From JAVKFF01 sp040226215 (GTDB lineage: Bacteria; Pseudomonadota; Alphaproteobacteria; DSM-16000; Inquilinaceae), in assembly GCA_040226215.1 (NCBI GenBank), contig JAVKFF010000052.1, positions 50,345 to 114,344 on the forward strand: a stretch of 64,000 nucleotides of DNA, written 5' to 3'. Under the pieces are notes generated by a model, which did not search any database, was not told the DNA's origin, and worked only from the letters and a program-made list of their open reading frames with translations. Within the stretch, counting starts at the first letter, position 1, and each line of letters starts with the position of its first letter. Made by a program: the position numbers and the translations under genes. Below are positions 53,648 to 62,412 of the stretch, one piece after another.

Positions 53648-53674
53648 TCACCCCTCGCTCCTGCGTGGGATCGT

Positions 53675-53687
53675 GCCACAGGGTGGC
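53675..53687. promoter_or_regulatory. Weak operator candidate between IclR and TRAP operon
   Basis: GCCAC (53675-53679) and GTGGC (53683-53687) form a perfect 5-bp inverted repeat with a 3-bp spacer in the 142-bp divergent gap. It lacks the TTCC/GGAA arms of the other IclR-like sites here, so the assignment is tentative. Confidence 0.25.
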
Positions 53688-53789
53688 GCGACGACGCAAT
53701 TCGGCTGGCACGCATGTGCGGGCTGACATCAGATGCGCGATGCCAGTGGGACGCCGCTTGAGAACGAGCCCACGCCAGGGAGGATCGTC

Positions 53790-54824
53790 ATGCACATGAA
53801 GCACGCCATTCTGGGCTCCGTCTACGCCTTGGCGCTGACGCTGCCGACCGCCGTCTCGGCCCAGACCACCCTGCTGTTCAACAGCTTCTTTCCGCCACAG
53901 CACTTCATCAACACCGACGTCCTGCCGGCCTGGGCGGCAGAGGTCGAGGCGGAGACCGAGGGACGCGTCGTCATCGAGTTTCCGGCCAGCAGCCTGGCGC
54001 CACCGCCCGCACAGTGGGACGCGGTGACCAGCGGCATCGCCGACGGCGCCTACATCTTCAACGGCTTCGCGGCCAACCGCATCGCCCTGCCGCTGGTCGC
54101 CCACGTGCCCTGGGTCGGCATCGACGACGCCGAGGCGATGTCCGTCGCGCTGTGGCGTACCTACGAGGAATTCTTCGCCGACGCGGGCGAGTATGCCGAC
54201 GTCCAGCTCATCGGCCTGTTCACCGCCGCGCCGGCGGAGTTCTACAGCCTGACCGACACGCCGGTGACCTCGGTCGCGGACCTGCAGTCCCGCCGGGTCT
54301 GGGCGCTGCCGGGCACCCCTGCCGAGGCGATGGCCGCCGTCGACGTCTCGGTCGTCTCCGGCCCGGCCGTGCAGATCCACGAGACCGTGTCACGCGGTGT
54401 CGTCGATGCCTTCGTCGGCATACCCTTCAATGACGCGCGCGCCTTCAGGGCCTCCGACTACGTGGAGTCGGCGACCGTGTTCGAACGCAAGATCTTCACC
54501 CCGAGCTTCTCCATGTTCGTCAGCGCCGACCGCTGGGCGGAGATCTCGCCCGAGGACCAGGAAGCCATCATGGCGGTCTCCGGCGAGACCTTCGCGCGCA
54601 CCATCGGTGCGGCCTACGACGCCGACAACACCAGCGCGCGGGAGGAACTGATCGCCAGCGGTGCCGAACTCGTTACACCGTCGGCGGAGTTTGTGGCGGA
54701 GATGGAGGCGGCGACCCAGCCGCTGGTCGACGCCTGGATCGCCCGCGCCGGCGAGCTTGGCGTCGATGGCGAGGCCGCGCTCGCCTTCTACCGCGAGACC
54801 GTCGACACGCTGGCCCGGGACTGA
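53790..54824 (+). CDS. TRAP transporter solute-binding protein, DctP family
   Basis: A 344-residue periplasmic protein with a signal peptide ending AVSAQ (about residue 25). DctP marks include WAAEVEAETEGRVVIEFPAS and the Arg-containing segment DLQSRRVWALPGTPAEAMAA, where the Arg salt-bridges carboxylate ligands. ATG 53790 has GGGAGG (53778-53783) 6 nt upstream. It is very acidic. It binds an organic acid and works with the two permease genes below. Confidence 0.92.
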   Translation: MHMKHAILGSVYALALTLPTAVSAQTTLLFNSFFPPQHFINTDVLPAWAAEVEAETEGRVVIEFPASSLAPPPAQWDAVTSGIADGAYIFNGFAANRIALPLVAHVPWVGIDDAEAMSVALWRTYEEFFADAGEYADVQLIGLFTAAPAEFYSLTDTPVTSVADLQSRRVWALPGTPAEAMAAVDVSVVSGPAVQIHETVSRGVVDAFVGIPFNDARAFRASDYVESATVFERKIFTPSFSMFVSADRWAEISPEDQEAIMAVSGETFARTIGAAYDADNTSAREELIASGAELVTPSAEFVAEMEAATQPLVDAWIARAGELGVDGEAALAFYRETVDTLARD

Positions 54825-54845
54825 CCGGCCCACCCCCGATGCGAT

Positions 54846-54875
54846 CGTCCCGCCGCCTAACCGGGTGGCGGGACG
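54846..54875 (+). terminator. Intercistronic hairpin between DctP and DctQ genes
   Basis: CGTCCCGCC (54846-54854) pairs perfectly with GGCGGGACG (54867-54875) around a 12-nt loop, 22 bp after the stop codon. No T-tract. Confidence 0.6.
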
Positions 54876-54896
54876 GTGCGGGAGGAGCCTGCCACC

Positions 54897-55394
54897 ATGA
54901 CCGCGATCGAAACCCTGTCGAAACTGCTGAGCGGGCTGCTGCTCGCCGTCGCCACCGCGCTTCTCAGCGCCATGATGGTGCTGACCGCCGTCGACGTGTT
55001 CATGCGCTATGTCATGGCCGCGCCGATCTTCGGCGCCAGCGAGATGATCCAGTTCATGCTCGCCATCGTCATCCTGGCCGGCCTGGCGCTCGTCTCGCGC
55101 GACAACGAGCACATCGTGGTGTCGCTGTTCGAGGCGCCGCTGCGGCGCCGTTTCGGCCGCCTGTATGACGGTGTCGTCGCCTTCTTCAACCTGGCCGGCA
55201 GTGTGCTCCTGACGGTGCTGCTCGTCGACCATGCCGGCCTGGTCGGTCTGTTCGACCAGCGCTCGATCGTGCTCGGCTGGCCGCTCGCCACGCTCGCCTA
55301 CGTCCTGGCCGGGTTGGCGGCCATCGCCAGCTTCATGGCGGTGCGCGCCTGGCTGGTCCGGGCGCGGCCGGCCCAGCACGGCTCGGCGGAGTAG
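54897..55394 (+). CDS. TRAP transporter small permease (DctQ)
   Basis: A 165-residue four-helix membrane protein. DVFMRYVMAAPIFGASEMIQ (about residues 34-53) is the DctQ signature around the first periplasmic loop. ATG 54897 follows GGGAGGAG by about 9-10 nt. It anchors and couples the binding protein to DctM, which starts 6 bp downstream. Confidence 0.9.
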   Translation: MTAIETLSKLLSGLLLAVATALLSAMMVLTAVDVFMRYVMAAPIFGASEMIQFMLAIVILAGLALVSRDNEHIVVSLFEAPLRRRFGRLYDGVVAFFNLAGSVLLTVLLVDHAGLVGLFDQRSIVLGWPLATLAYVLAGLAAIASFMAVRAWLVRARPAQHGSAE

Positions 55395-55399
55395 GGGCG

Positions 55400-56695
55400 A
55401 TGGTCGACGCGCTGATCGGCTTCGCGGTCCTGCTCGGCATCTGCTTCCTCGGCGTGCCGCTGGCCTTCGCCACGCTGATCGTCGGCATTGCCGGCTTCGC
55501 CATGGTGCGCGGCGTCAACGCCTCGCTGGTCATGGCCGGCCAGCAGATCCTGGAGATCGTCATCAATTACGGCCTCTCCGTCATTCCGCTGTTCATCCTG
55601 ATGGGCGCCTTCATCCACCGCGCTAACATCTCCGACGACCTCTACGACGCCGGCTATGCCTGGCTCGGTCGGTTCCGGGGCGGGCTGGCGATGTCGACGG
55701 TGGGCGCCTGCGCGGGATTTTCCGCGGTATGCGGCAGTTCGCTGGCGACGGCGGCCACCATGTCGCGCGTCGCCATGCCGCCGATGCGCCGCTACGGCTA
55801 TGCCGACAGCCTGTCGACGGGATCGCTCGCCGCCGGCGGGACGCTGGGCATCATGATTCCACCCTCCGTGCCGATGGCGATCTACGGCATCGTGGCGGAG
55901 GAAGATATCGGCAAGCTGTTCATCGCCGGCATCCTGCCGGGCGCCATCCTGGTGCTGCTCTACATGCTGACGATCCGCATCCAGGTCTGGCGGCGCCCGG
56001 AGTCCGGACCGCCGGGCGAGCGCACGAGCTGGCGGCGCAAGATCGAGAGCCTGGCCAAGACCTGGCCGGTGCTCGCGCTGTTCGTGCTGGTGCTGGGCGG
56101 CATCTATCTGGGGATCTTCACGCCGACCGAGGCGGCCGGCATCGGCGCGCTCGGCGGTTTCGCCTTCGCGCTCGCCCGGCGGCCGAAACGGCTGCACCGG
56201 GTGCTCATCGACTGCTTCGCGGAGGCGGTGAAGACCTCCGCCCTGATCTTCTCCGTCGCCTTCGGCGCGCTGGTCTTCGCCAACTTCGTCAACATCGTCG
56301 GCATGCCCCAGGCCCTGGTTTCGCTGGTCGAGAGCCTCGATCTCGGCCCGCTCGCCATCATCCTGGCGATCGCCCTGATCTGCGTCCTGCTGGGCATGGT
56401 GTTCGAGAGCATCGGCATCCTGGTGCTGGTGATCCCGGTCTTCCTGCCGACCCTGATGGCCGCCGACATCGACCTGATCTGGTTCGGCATCATCGTCATC
56501 ATCGTCGTCGAGATGGGGCTGATCACGCCACCGATCGGCATGAACGTCTTCACCGTGAAGTCGGTCGTGCCGGATGTGCCGCTGACCGCCATATTCCGCG
56601 GCGTCATCCCCTTCGTCTTCGCCGATCTGGTGGCGCTGCTGCTGATCCTGGCGCTGCCGGGACTGGCGCTCTGGCTGCCCGGCCTGATGCGCTGA
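55400..56695 (+). CDS. TRAP transporter large permease (DctM)
   Basis: A 431-residue membrane protein of about eleven to twelve helices. DctM segments: LFILMGAFIHRANISDDLYD, GGLAMSTVGACAGFSAVCGSS, STGSLAAGGTLGIMIPPSVP and the late VEMGLITPPIGMNVFTVKSV. It carries out sodium-driven import of the acid bound by the DctP protein. The sulfatase-type gene follows after 28 bp in the same direction. Confidence 0.93.
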   Translation: MVDALIGFAVLLGICFLGVPLAFATLIVGIAGFAMVRGVNASLVMAGQQILEIVINYGLSVIPLFILMGAFIHRANISDDLYDAGYAWLGRFRGGLAMSTVGACAGFSAVCGSSLATAATMSRVAMPPMRRYGYADSLSTGSLAAGGTLGIMIPPSVPMAIYGIVAEEDIGKLFIAGILPGAILVLLYMLTIRIQVWRRPESGPPGERTSWRRKIESLAKTWPVLALFVLVLGGIYLGIFTPTEAAGIGALGGFAFALARRPKRLHRVLIDCFAEAVKTSALIFSVAFGALVFANFVNIVGMPQALVSLVESLDLGPLAIILAIALICVLLGMVFESIGILVLVIPVFLPTLMAADIDLIWFGIIVIIVVEMGLITPPIGMNVFTVKSVVPDVPLTAIFRGVIPFVFADLVALLLILALPGLALWLPGLMR

Positions 56696-56723
56696 GCCGC
56701 CCCCATCCGGAGTCCGAGAGCCG

Positions 56724-58358
56724 ATGACTGAGGCCATCCGCAACGTCCTGTTCATCATGTGCGACCAGCTGCGCTGGGACTATCTGTCCTGCTACGGCCA
56801 TCCGCACCTGGAGACCCCGAACATCGACCGGCTGGCGGCGCGCGGCCTGCGCTTCACCCGGGCCTATGTGCAGTCGCCGATCTGCGGTCCCTCGCGCATG
56901 AGCTTCTATACCGGCCGCTATGTTCAGTCGCACGGCGCCACCTGGAACGGCGTGCCGCTGCGGGTGGGGGAGTTGACGCTGGGCGACTATCTCCGGCCAC
57001 TGGGCGTGCGCACGGCGCTGGCCGGCAAGACGCACATGAAGGCGGACCGGGAAGGCATGGCGCGCCTCGGGATCGATCCCGACTCGGTGATCGGCGTGCG
57101 CACGGCGGAATGCGGTTTCGAGCCCTTCGAGCGGGATGACGGCCTGCACCCCGACGGCGGCTACGACGCCGACCCGCCCTACAATGACTGGCTCAGGCAG
57201 CGCGGTTATGACGGGCCCAATCCCTGGGACCGGTGGGCCAATGCGGCCGAGGGCGAGGACGGTGAAGTCCTCTCCGGCTGGTACCTGGCCAATTCGGACC
57301 GGCCGGCGCGGGTGCGCGAGGAGGACTCCGAGACGCCCTACATGACCGAGCGGGCCATGGCCTTCATGGCCGAGGCCGGCGATGAGCCCTGGTGTCTGCA
57401 CCTCTCCTACATCAAGCCGCACTGGCCCTATATCGTGCCGGCGCCCTACCATGCCCTCTACGGTCCCGGTGACCTCACGCCCCCGGTGCGCAGCGAGGCG
57501 GAGCGCCGGGATCCGCACCCGCTCTACGGCGCCTTCATGGATCACCGGGTCTCGCGCGCCTTCTCCCGCCAGGGCACGCGCGAGACGGTGATCCCGGCCT
57601 ATATGGGCCTGATCAAGCAGATCGACGACCAGCTCGGCCGCCTCTTCGCCTTCATGGAGGCGAGGGGCCTGATGGAGGAGACCCTGATCGTCTTCACCTC
57701 CGACCATGGCGACTATCTCGGCGACCACTGGCTGGGCGAGAAGGAGCTGTTCCATGACTGCTCCGCCCGCATTCCGCTGATCATCGCCGACCCGCGCCCC
57801 GCCGCCGACTCCACGCGCGGCACGGTTTCCGACGCCCTGGTCGAGGCGATCGACCTGGTGCCGACTTTCGTGGAGGCGTTCGGGGGGGAAGCTCAGCCGC
57901 ACCGGCTGGAAGGTCGCTCGCTCATGCCGCTGCTGCGGGGCGAGACGCCGGCGGACTGGCGCGACCAGGTGATCAGCGAATACGACTACTCCTGGCGGGA
58001 GGCGCGCGCGGCGCTCGGCCAGTCCGTCACCGATGCGCGGCTGTTCATGGTGGCGACGGCGCGCTGGAAATACGTGTTCGTGGAGAACATGCCGCCGCTG
58101 CTGTTCGACCTCGCGAACGATCCCGACGAACTGACAGATCTGGGGCGCGATCCCGGCCATGCCGGGGTGCGGGAGGAAATGGCGGAACGGCTGTTCCGCT
58201 GGGCCAGGCGGCACAGCCAGCGCACCACGATATCGCCTGCGGAGATCGAGGCCGTCTTCGGCCAGGAGGCCGACGCCGGCATCCTGATCGGCTATTGGGA
58301 CGAGGAGGAGCGCGCGGCCGAGCGCATCGCCCAACATTCGGGAGCAGGGCAGGCCTGA
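56724..58358 (+). CDS. Sulfatase-family hydrolase (phosphonate-monoester-hydrolase/arylsulfatase type)
   Basis: A 544-residue alkaline-phosphatase-superfamily enzyme. The metal site begins with FIMCDQLRWDYLSCYG; Cys54 of SPICGPSRMSFYTGRY (C-x-P-S-R) is the formylglycine site, and TSDHGDYLGDHWLGEKE carries further metal ligands. The last segment is most like phosphonate monoester hydrolases and choline-sulfatase relatives. No signal peptide is visible, so it acts in the cytoplasm on a substrate that the TRAP system may import. A maturase (formylglycine-generating enzyme) is not encoded in this window. Confidence 0.88.
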   Translation: MTEAIRNVLFIMCDQLRWDYLSCYGHPHLETPNIDRLAARGLRFTRAYVQSPICGPSRMSFYTGRYVQSHGATWNGVPLRVGELTLGDYLRPLGVRTALAGKTHMKADREGMARLGIDPDSVIGVRTAECGFEPFERDDGLHPDGGYDADPPYNDWLRQRGYDGPNPWDRWANAAEGEDGEVLSGWYLANSDRPARVREEDSETPYMTERAMAFMAEAGDEPWCLHLSYIKPHWPYIVPAPYHALYGPGDLTPPVRSEAERRDPHPLYGAFMDHRVSRAFSRQGTRETVIPAYMGLIKQIDDQLGRLFAFMEARGLMEETLIVFTSDHGDYLGDHWLGEKELFHDCSARIPLIIADPRPAADSTRGTVSDALVEAIDLVPTFVEAFGGEAQPHRLEGRSLMPLLRGETPADWRDQVISEYDYSWREARAALGQSVTDARLFMVATARWKYVFVENMPPLLFDLANDPDELTDLGRDPGHAGVREEMAERLFRWARRHSQRTTISPAEIEAVFGQEADAGILIGYWDEEERAAERIAQHSGAGQA

Positions 58359-58464
58359 CCGGCGCGGCTGTGGAGGGTTCGCCGGCTTGCGGCAGGCGGC
58401 GTTTGTGTCCAGGCGCGGATCGGGCAGTATCCCTGGCCTGTCATCCGTCGACCGGAGAAGAGCG

Positions 58465-59652
58465 ATGCCGCAATCCGCAGGAAACCCCCTTGGCGACACG
58501 CCGGAGGAGGAATACCGGGATATCCGCGAGGGCGTGCGCGCGCTCTGCCAGCGCTTTCCAGACAGCTACCACCGCGAGATCGACGCCGGGCGGGGCTACC
58601 CCGAGGCCTTCGTCGAGGCGCTGACCCGGGAAGGCTGGCTGGCGGCGCTGATCCCGGAGGAATATGGCGGCGCGGGGCTCGGACTGACCGCGGCCTCGGT
58701 GATCCTGGAGGAGATCAACCGCTCCGGCGGCAATGCCGGCGCCTGCCACGGCCAGATGTACAACGTCACCACGCTGGTCCGGCACGGCACGGCCGCGCAG
58801 CGGCGCCGCTACCTGCCAGCCATCGCCACAGGCGCGCTTCGCCTGCAGTCCATGGGCGTGACCGAGCCGACAACGGGCACCGATACCACCAGCCTCAAGA
58901 CCACGGCCGTCCGCAAGGGCGACCGCTACGTGATCAACGGCCAGAAGGTATGGATCAGCCGGCTCCGGCACTCGGACCTGATGATCCTGCTCGCCCGCAC
59001 CACGCCGCTGGCCGAGGTGGCGAAGAAATCCGACGGGCTGTCGATCTTCCTGGTCGATATCCGCGACGCGCTGAGCCGCGGCATGAGCCTGCGGCCGATC
59101 GCGAACATGGTGAACCACGAGACGAACGAGCTGTTCTTCGACGATCTCGAGATCCCGGCGGAGAACCTGATCGGCGAGGAGGGACAGGGTTTCCGCCACA
59201 TCCTCACCGGCCTGAACGCCGAGCGGGCGCTGATCGCCGCGGAATGCATCGGCGACGGCTACTGGTTCATCGACCGGGCGACGCGCTATGCCTCCGAGCG
59301 CCAGGTTTTCGGCCGGCCGATCGGCCGGAACCAGGGTGTGCAGTTCCCCATCGCCGAGGCGTTCATGGAGGTCGAGGCGGCAAACCTGATGCGCTATCGG
59401 GCCTGCCGGTTGTTCGACGCGGGCCGGCCCTGCGGGGCGGAGGCCAACATGGCCAAGCATCTGGCGGCCAAGGCCTCCTGGGAAGCGGCCAATGTCTGCC
59501 TGCAGACCCATGGCGGCTTCGGCTTCGCCACGGAGTACGATATCGAGCGCAAGTTCCGCGAGACCCGGCTCTACCAGGTGGCGCCGGTCTCCACCAACCT
59601 CATCCTGGCCTACATCGCCGAGCACGTGCTGGGTCTGCCGCGTTCGTTCTGA
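58465..59652 (+). CDS. Acyl-CoA dehydrogenase family protein
   Basis: A 395-residue flavoprotein. FAD/substrate motifs: MGVTEPTTGTDTTSLKTTA (about 130-148), INGQKVWISR, and C-terminal LQTHGGFGFATEYDIERKFR where the Glu of TEYD is in the region of the catalytic base in some subfamilies. ATG 58465 has GGAGAAG a few nt upstream; the in-frame ATG at 58387 is less likely. It oxidises an acyl-CoA between carbons 2 and 3 and passes electrons to ETF. It is co-directional with the sulfatase gene, 106 bp apart. Confidence 0.9.
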   Translation: MPQSAGNPLGDTPEEEYRDIREGVRALCQRFPDSYHREIDAGRGYPEAFVEALTREGWLAALIPEEYGGAGLGLTAASVILEEINRSGGNAGACHGQMYNVTTLVRHGTAAQRRRYLPAIATGALRLQSMGVTEPTTGTDTTSLKTTAVRKGDRYVINGQKVWISRLRHSDLMILLARTTPLAEVAKKSDGLSIFLVDIRDALSRGMSLRPIANMVNHETNELFFDDLEIPAENLIGEEGQGFRHILTGLNAERALIAAECIGDGYWFIDRATRYASERQVFGRPIGRNQGVQFPIAEAFMEVEAANLMRYRACRLFDAGRPCGAEANMAKHLAAKASWEAANVCLQTHGGFGFATEYDIERKFRETRLYQVAPVSTNLILAYIAEHVLGLPRSF

Positions 59653-59667
59653 CGGCGTTGCGGCGGG

Positions 59668-60888
59668 TCAGATCCGGTGTGGCGTCTCCTCATGGCGGAT
59701 CACCGGTCGCCCCTGGAGGAACAGCGCCCGATGCCGCTTCCGATCGGCGACGCAGCCGATGTCGGCGAGCGGATCCCCGGCGACGACGAGGAGATCGGCG
59801 CGCGTGCCCCGGGCGATACGGCCGGTATCGGCGAAGCCCAGCAGGTCGGCCGCAATGCTGGTGGCGGCCTGCAAGGCCCGTCGCGGCGGCAGCCCGGCAT
59901 CGACCAGAAGGGCGAGTTCGCGCGCGTTGCCACCATGCGGCGTGCCGGGGGCACCGCAATCGGTGCCCATGGCCACCTTGCCGCCCGCCCGGGCGAAGCG
60001 TCGGCAGGCCTGCCGCGTCCGCTCCTCGAGGGCGTGCGCCTGCTCGTAGCGCTCGGAATCGGTCGCTGCCGCGCCCATCGCCCGGTTGATGTTGCGCCTG
60101 GCCAGGAGACAGGGCACCAGCACCGTGCCGTGTTCCAGCATCAACGCCGCGCCTGGCTCCTCGAGGCCGCTGCCCTGTTCGATCGAGGCGACCCCGGCGG
60201 CCGCCGCGCCGGCGATGTCCTCGGCGTGCTGGGCGTTGCTGGCGACCGGCTTGCCGTGGCGCCATGCCACCGCGACCGCGCCGGCGAGATCCCCGTGCGT
60301 GTAGCCAGGCGCGCGGGACCGGTCGAAGGGGTCCTCGGTCGCCATCACGTTGAGGAAGTCCGCGCCGTTGGCGGCCAGCCGCGCCACGGCGTCGAGGAGT
60401 GCCGGTCCGCTCGCCGCAGGCAGGGCGACGCGGTCGCCGAAACCGTCCGTCCCCGGCCGGATGATCGGACCGCAGGCGCGGATGCGCGGGCCGTCCAGCA
60501 GGCCGGCCGCGATGCGATCGCGGACCGCGAACTCCGGTCCTCCGGTACCGCCGCAATCGCGCAGCGCCACGATGCCGCCGCGCAGCGCCTCGCCGGCACG
60601 AGCGCTCAGCCGGTCGGTCAGCGCCTTAGCCGTCACCTCGCTCAGTGACTCGTCCGGGTCGTCGTCCGCGCCGAAGCTGAGATGCACATGGGCGTCGACC
60701 AGCCCCGGCAGCAGGGTCGCGCCGGTCGTGTCTTCCACCATCCCGTCGAAGCCCTCGAAGGCGGCCGAGGGTGCGATCGCCTCGACCCGACCGTTGACGA
60801 CAAGCACGCCGAGGCCGGGTCGGTGCATGGCGGTGCCGTCGAAGACGGCGCCACCGATGAACAGCCGAGGTGCGTCGGTGCCGCCCAT
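59668..60888 (-). CDS. Amidohydrolase-superfamily protein with a degenerate metal site
   Basis: A 406-residue imidazolonepropionase/prolidase-like amidohydrolase fold. The first metal motif GLVDAHVHLSFG (His67, His69) and the last Asp (GTDCG, Asp310) are intact. The expected strand-4 Lys is Asn180 (FLNVMAT), the strand-5 HAHG is NAQH (Asn218, Gln220) and the strand-6 EHG is EQG (Gln238). It is therefore doubtful that it holds the usual metal pair; it may be inactive or use His221. It starts one base after the cyclase stop on the minus strand, so the two are one operon. Confidence 0.85.
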   Translation of the reverse strand: MGGTDAPRLFIGGAVFDGTAMHRPGLGVLVVNGRVEAIAPSAAFEGFDGMVEDTTGATLLPGLVDAHVHLSFGADDDPDESLSEVTAKALTDRLSARAGEALRGGIVALRDCGGTGGPEFAVRDRIAAGLLDGPRIRACGPIIRPGTDGFGDRVALPAASGPALLDAVARLAANGADFLNVMATEDPFDRSRAPGYTHGDLAGAVAVAWRHGKPVASNAQHAEDIAGAAAAGVASIEQGSGLEEPGAALMLEHGTVLVPCLLARRNINRAMGAAATDSERYEQAHALEERTRQACRRFARAGGKVAMGTDCGAPGTPHGGNARELALLVDAGLPPRRALQAATSIAADLLGFADTGRIARGTRADLLVVAGDPLADIGCVADRKRHRALFLQGRPVIRHEETPHRI

Positions 60889-60889
60889 G

Positions 60890-62188
60890 TCAGGATACCT
60901 GGCCCTGCAGGCTGGACGCGGCGACATCGAGGCGCAGCCGGTCGACCAGCCGGGCATTGGGCGTGCTTCCATCGGGGTCGGCGGCGAATTCCGGCTTGAG
61001 CCGATCGAGGAAGTACATGGCCATGGCGCTACCGTCCTTGCCGGTGATGGAGCCGCGCCCCGTGAATTCGAAATAGGCCTCGACATGATGGTGGACGGTC
61101 TCTGAAACGTTGATGCGCCCGGCCTCGCCGGCTGCCTCCATCGTCGCCGCCGTGTTCACCGCATCGCCCCAGATATCGTAGGTGAAGCGCCGGCGGCCGA
61201 CGACGCCGGCGATCAGCGGCCCGCTGTGGATGCCGATGCGCAGCTCGAAATGCGGCAACCGCAGCTTCTGGCGCTCCTTGCGAATACCCTCGCAGATGCG
61301 CAGCAGCGCCAGTCCCGTGAGGCAAGCCCTGACCGCATGGTTGCGGTCGAGACGGGGCACGCCGCCAACGGCGAGATAGGCGTCGCCGATCGTCTTCACC
61401 TTCTCCAGGCCGTTCTCGGCGATGGCGTCGTCGAAAGCGGCGAAGTAGCGGTCGAGGAGGTCGATCAGCGAGGCCGGCTCCGCCTGACGGGTGAAGGTGG
61501 TGAAGCCCTTCACGTCGCAGAGGAGGACCGTGGCGGACTGGAAGAAACGCGGTGCCACGCGCCCGTTGCGCTTCAACTCGTCGGCCACCGATTCCGGCAG
61601 GATGCGGTGCAGCAGGTCGTCGGAGCGCGCCTTCTCGTCGGCCAGGGCACGATGCGCCCGGTCGAGTTCGGCCATCGCCTCGTCGAGCTCGATCATCCGC
61701 CGCCGGTGCTCGAGCAGCCCGACAAGCTGGTGGGCAAGGCGGCGCAGCGATTCCTGCTGCTCGACGCTGAGTACGCGCGGCTCGAAGTCCATCACGCAGA
61801 CGGTGCCGATGGAGAAACCCTCCGGCGTGACCAGCGGCATGGCGCAGTAGAAACGGAAATGCGGCTCGTTGACGACGAAGGGGAAGTCCCGGAACCGCTC
61901 GTCCTCGACCAGGTCCGGAGCGATCACGAGGTCCGCGCCGCACACCGTCACGGAGCAGAAGGCGATCTCACGCGGGCAGCCATGCATGGACTCGTCGATG
62001 CCGTATTTCGACTTGAACCAGAAGCGGTCCTCCTCGATGAAGCTGACATAGGAGACCGGACAGCCGCAGATCTGGGCGGCAAGCTCGCCGATCTCGTCGA
62101 AGGCCAGCTCCGGCTGCGTGTCCATGATCCGGTAGGACCGGACCACCTCGTTCCGCTCCGTCTCGTTCTCCGGGACTGGATAGGCCAT
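60890..62188 (-). CDS. GAF-domain adenylate cyclase (class III)
   Basis: A 432-residue soluble protein. A GAF domain (about residues 25-160) is followed by a coiled coil (about 160-195), then LLHRILPESVADELKRNG and a class III cyclase domain (about 215-395). Metal Asp225 (CDVKGFT) and Asp269 (TIGDAY) are present; KVKTIGD and Asp338 in YDIWG favour ATP over GTP. The transition-state Arg four residues after Asn345 is Thr349 (NTAAT). It would make cAMP in response to a GAF ligand. It is upstream of the amidohydrolase-fold gene in one operon. Confidence 0.9.
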   Translation of the reverse strand: MAYPVPENETERNEVVRSYRIMDTQPELAFDEIGELAAQICGCPVSYVSFIEEDRFWFKSKYGIDESMHGCPREIAFCSVTVCGADLVIAPDLVEDERFRDFPFVVNEPHFRFYCAMPLVTPEGFSIGTVCVMDFEPRVLSVEQQESLRRLAHQLVGLLEHRRRMIELDEAMAELDRAHRALADEKARSDDLLHRILPESVADELKRNGRVAPRFFQSATVLLCDVKGFTTFTRQAEPASLIDLLDRYFAAFDDAIAENGLEKVKTIGDAYLAVGGVPRLDRNHAVRACLTGLALLRICEGIRKERQKLRLPHFELRIGIHSGPLIAGVVGRRRFTYDIWGDAVNTAATMEAAGEAGRINVSETVHHHVEAYFEFTGRGSITGKDGSAMAMYFLDRLKPEFAADPDGSTPNARLVDRLRLDVAASSLQGQVS

Positions 62189-62412
62189 CGCTGCCTCCGG
62201 TCGCGCGCGGCGACACTCCTCGTCGGCTTTCCCAACGCCCTACCGGCAAGGATGCAGGGTGAATTCGCGCGGACGGCGAAGACTATCACGCTTTCGGGGG
62301 CGGGGGCCAAGGCCGGCGGCGGCCTCGCCCGGGGCGAGCAATCGTCGCGGGATTCCACGACGATGTTTCATGGCACGCTGGCGCTTCGCGGCCCGCATGG
62401 TAGACAGGCGCC

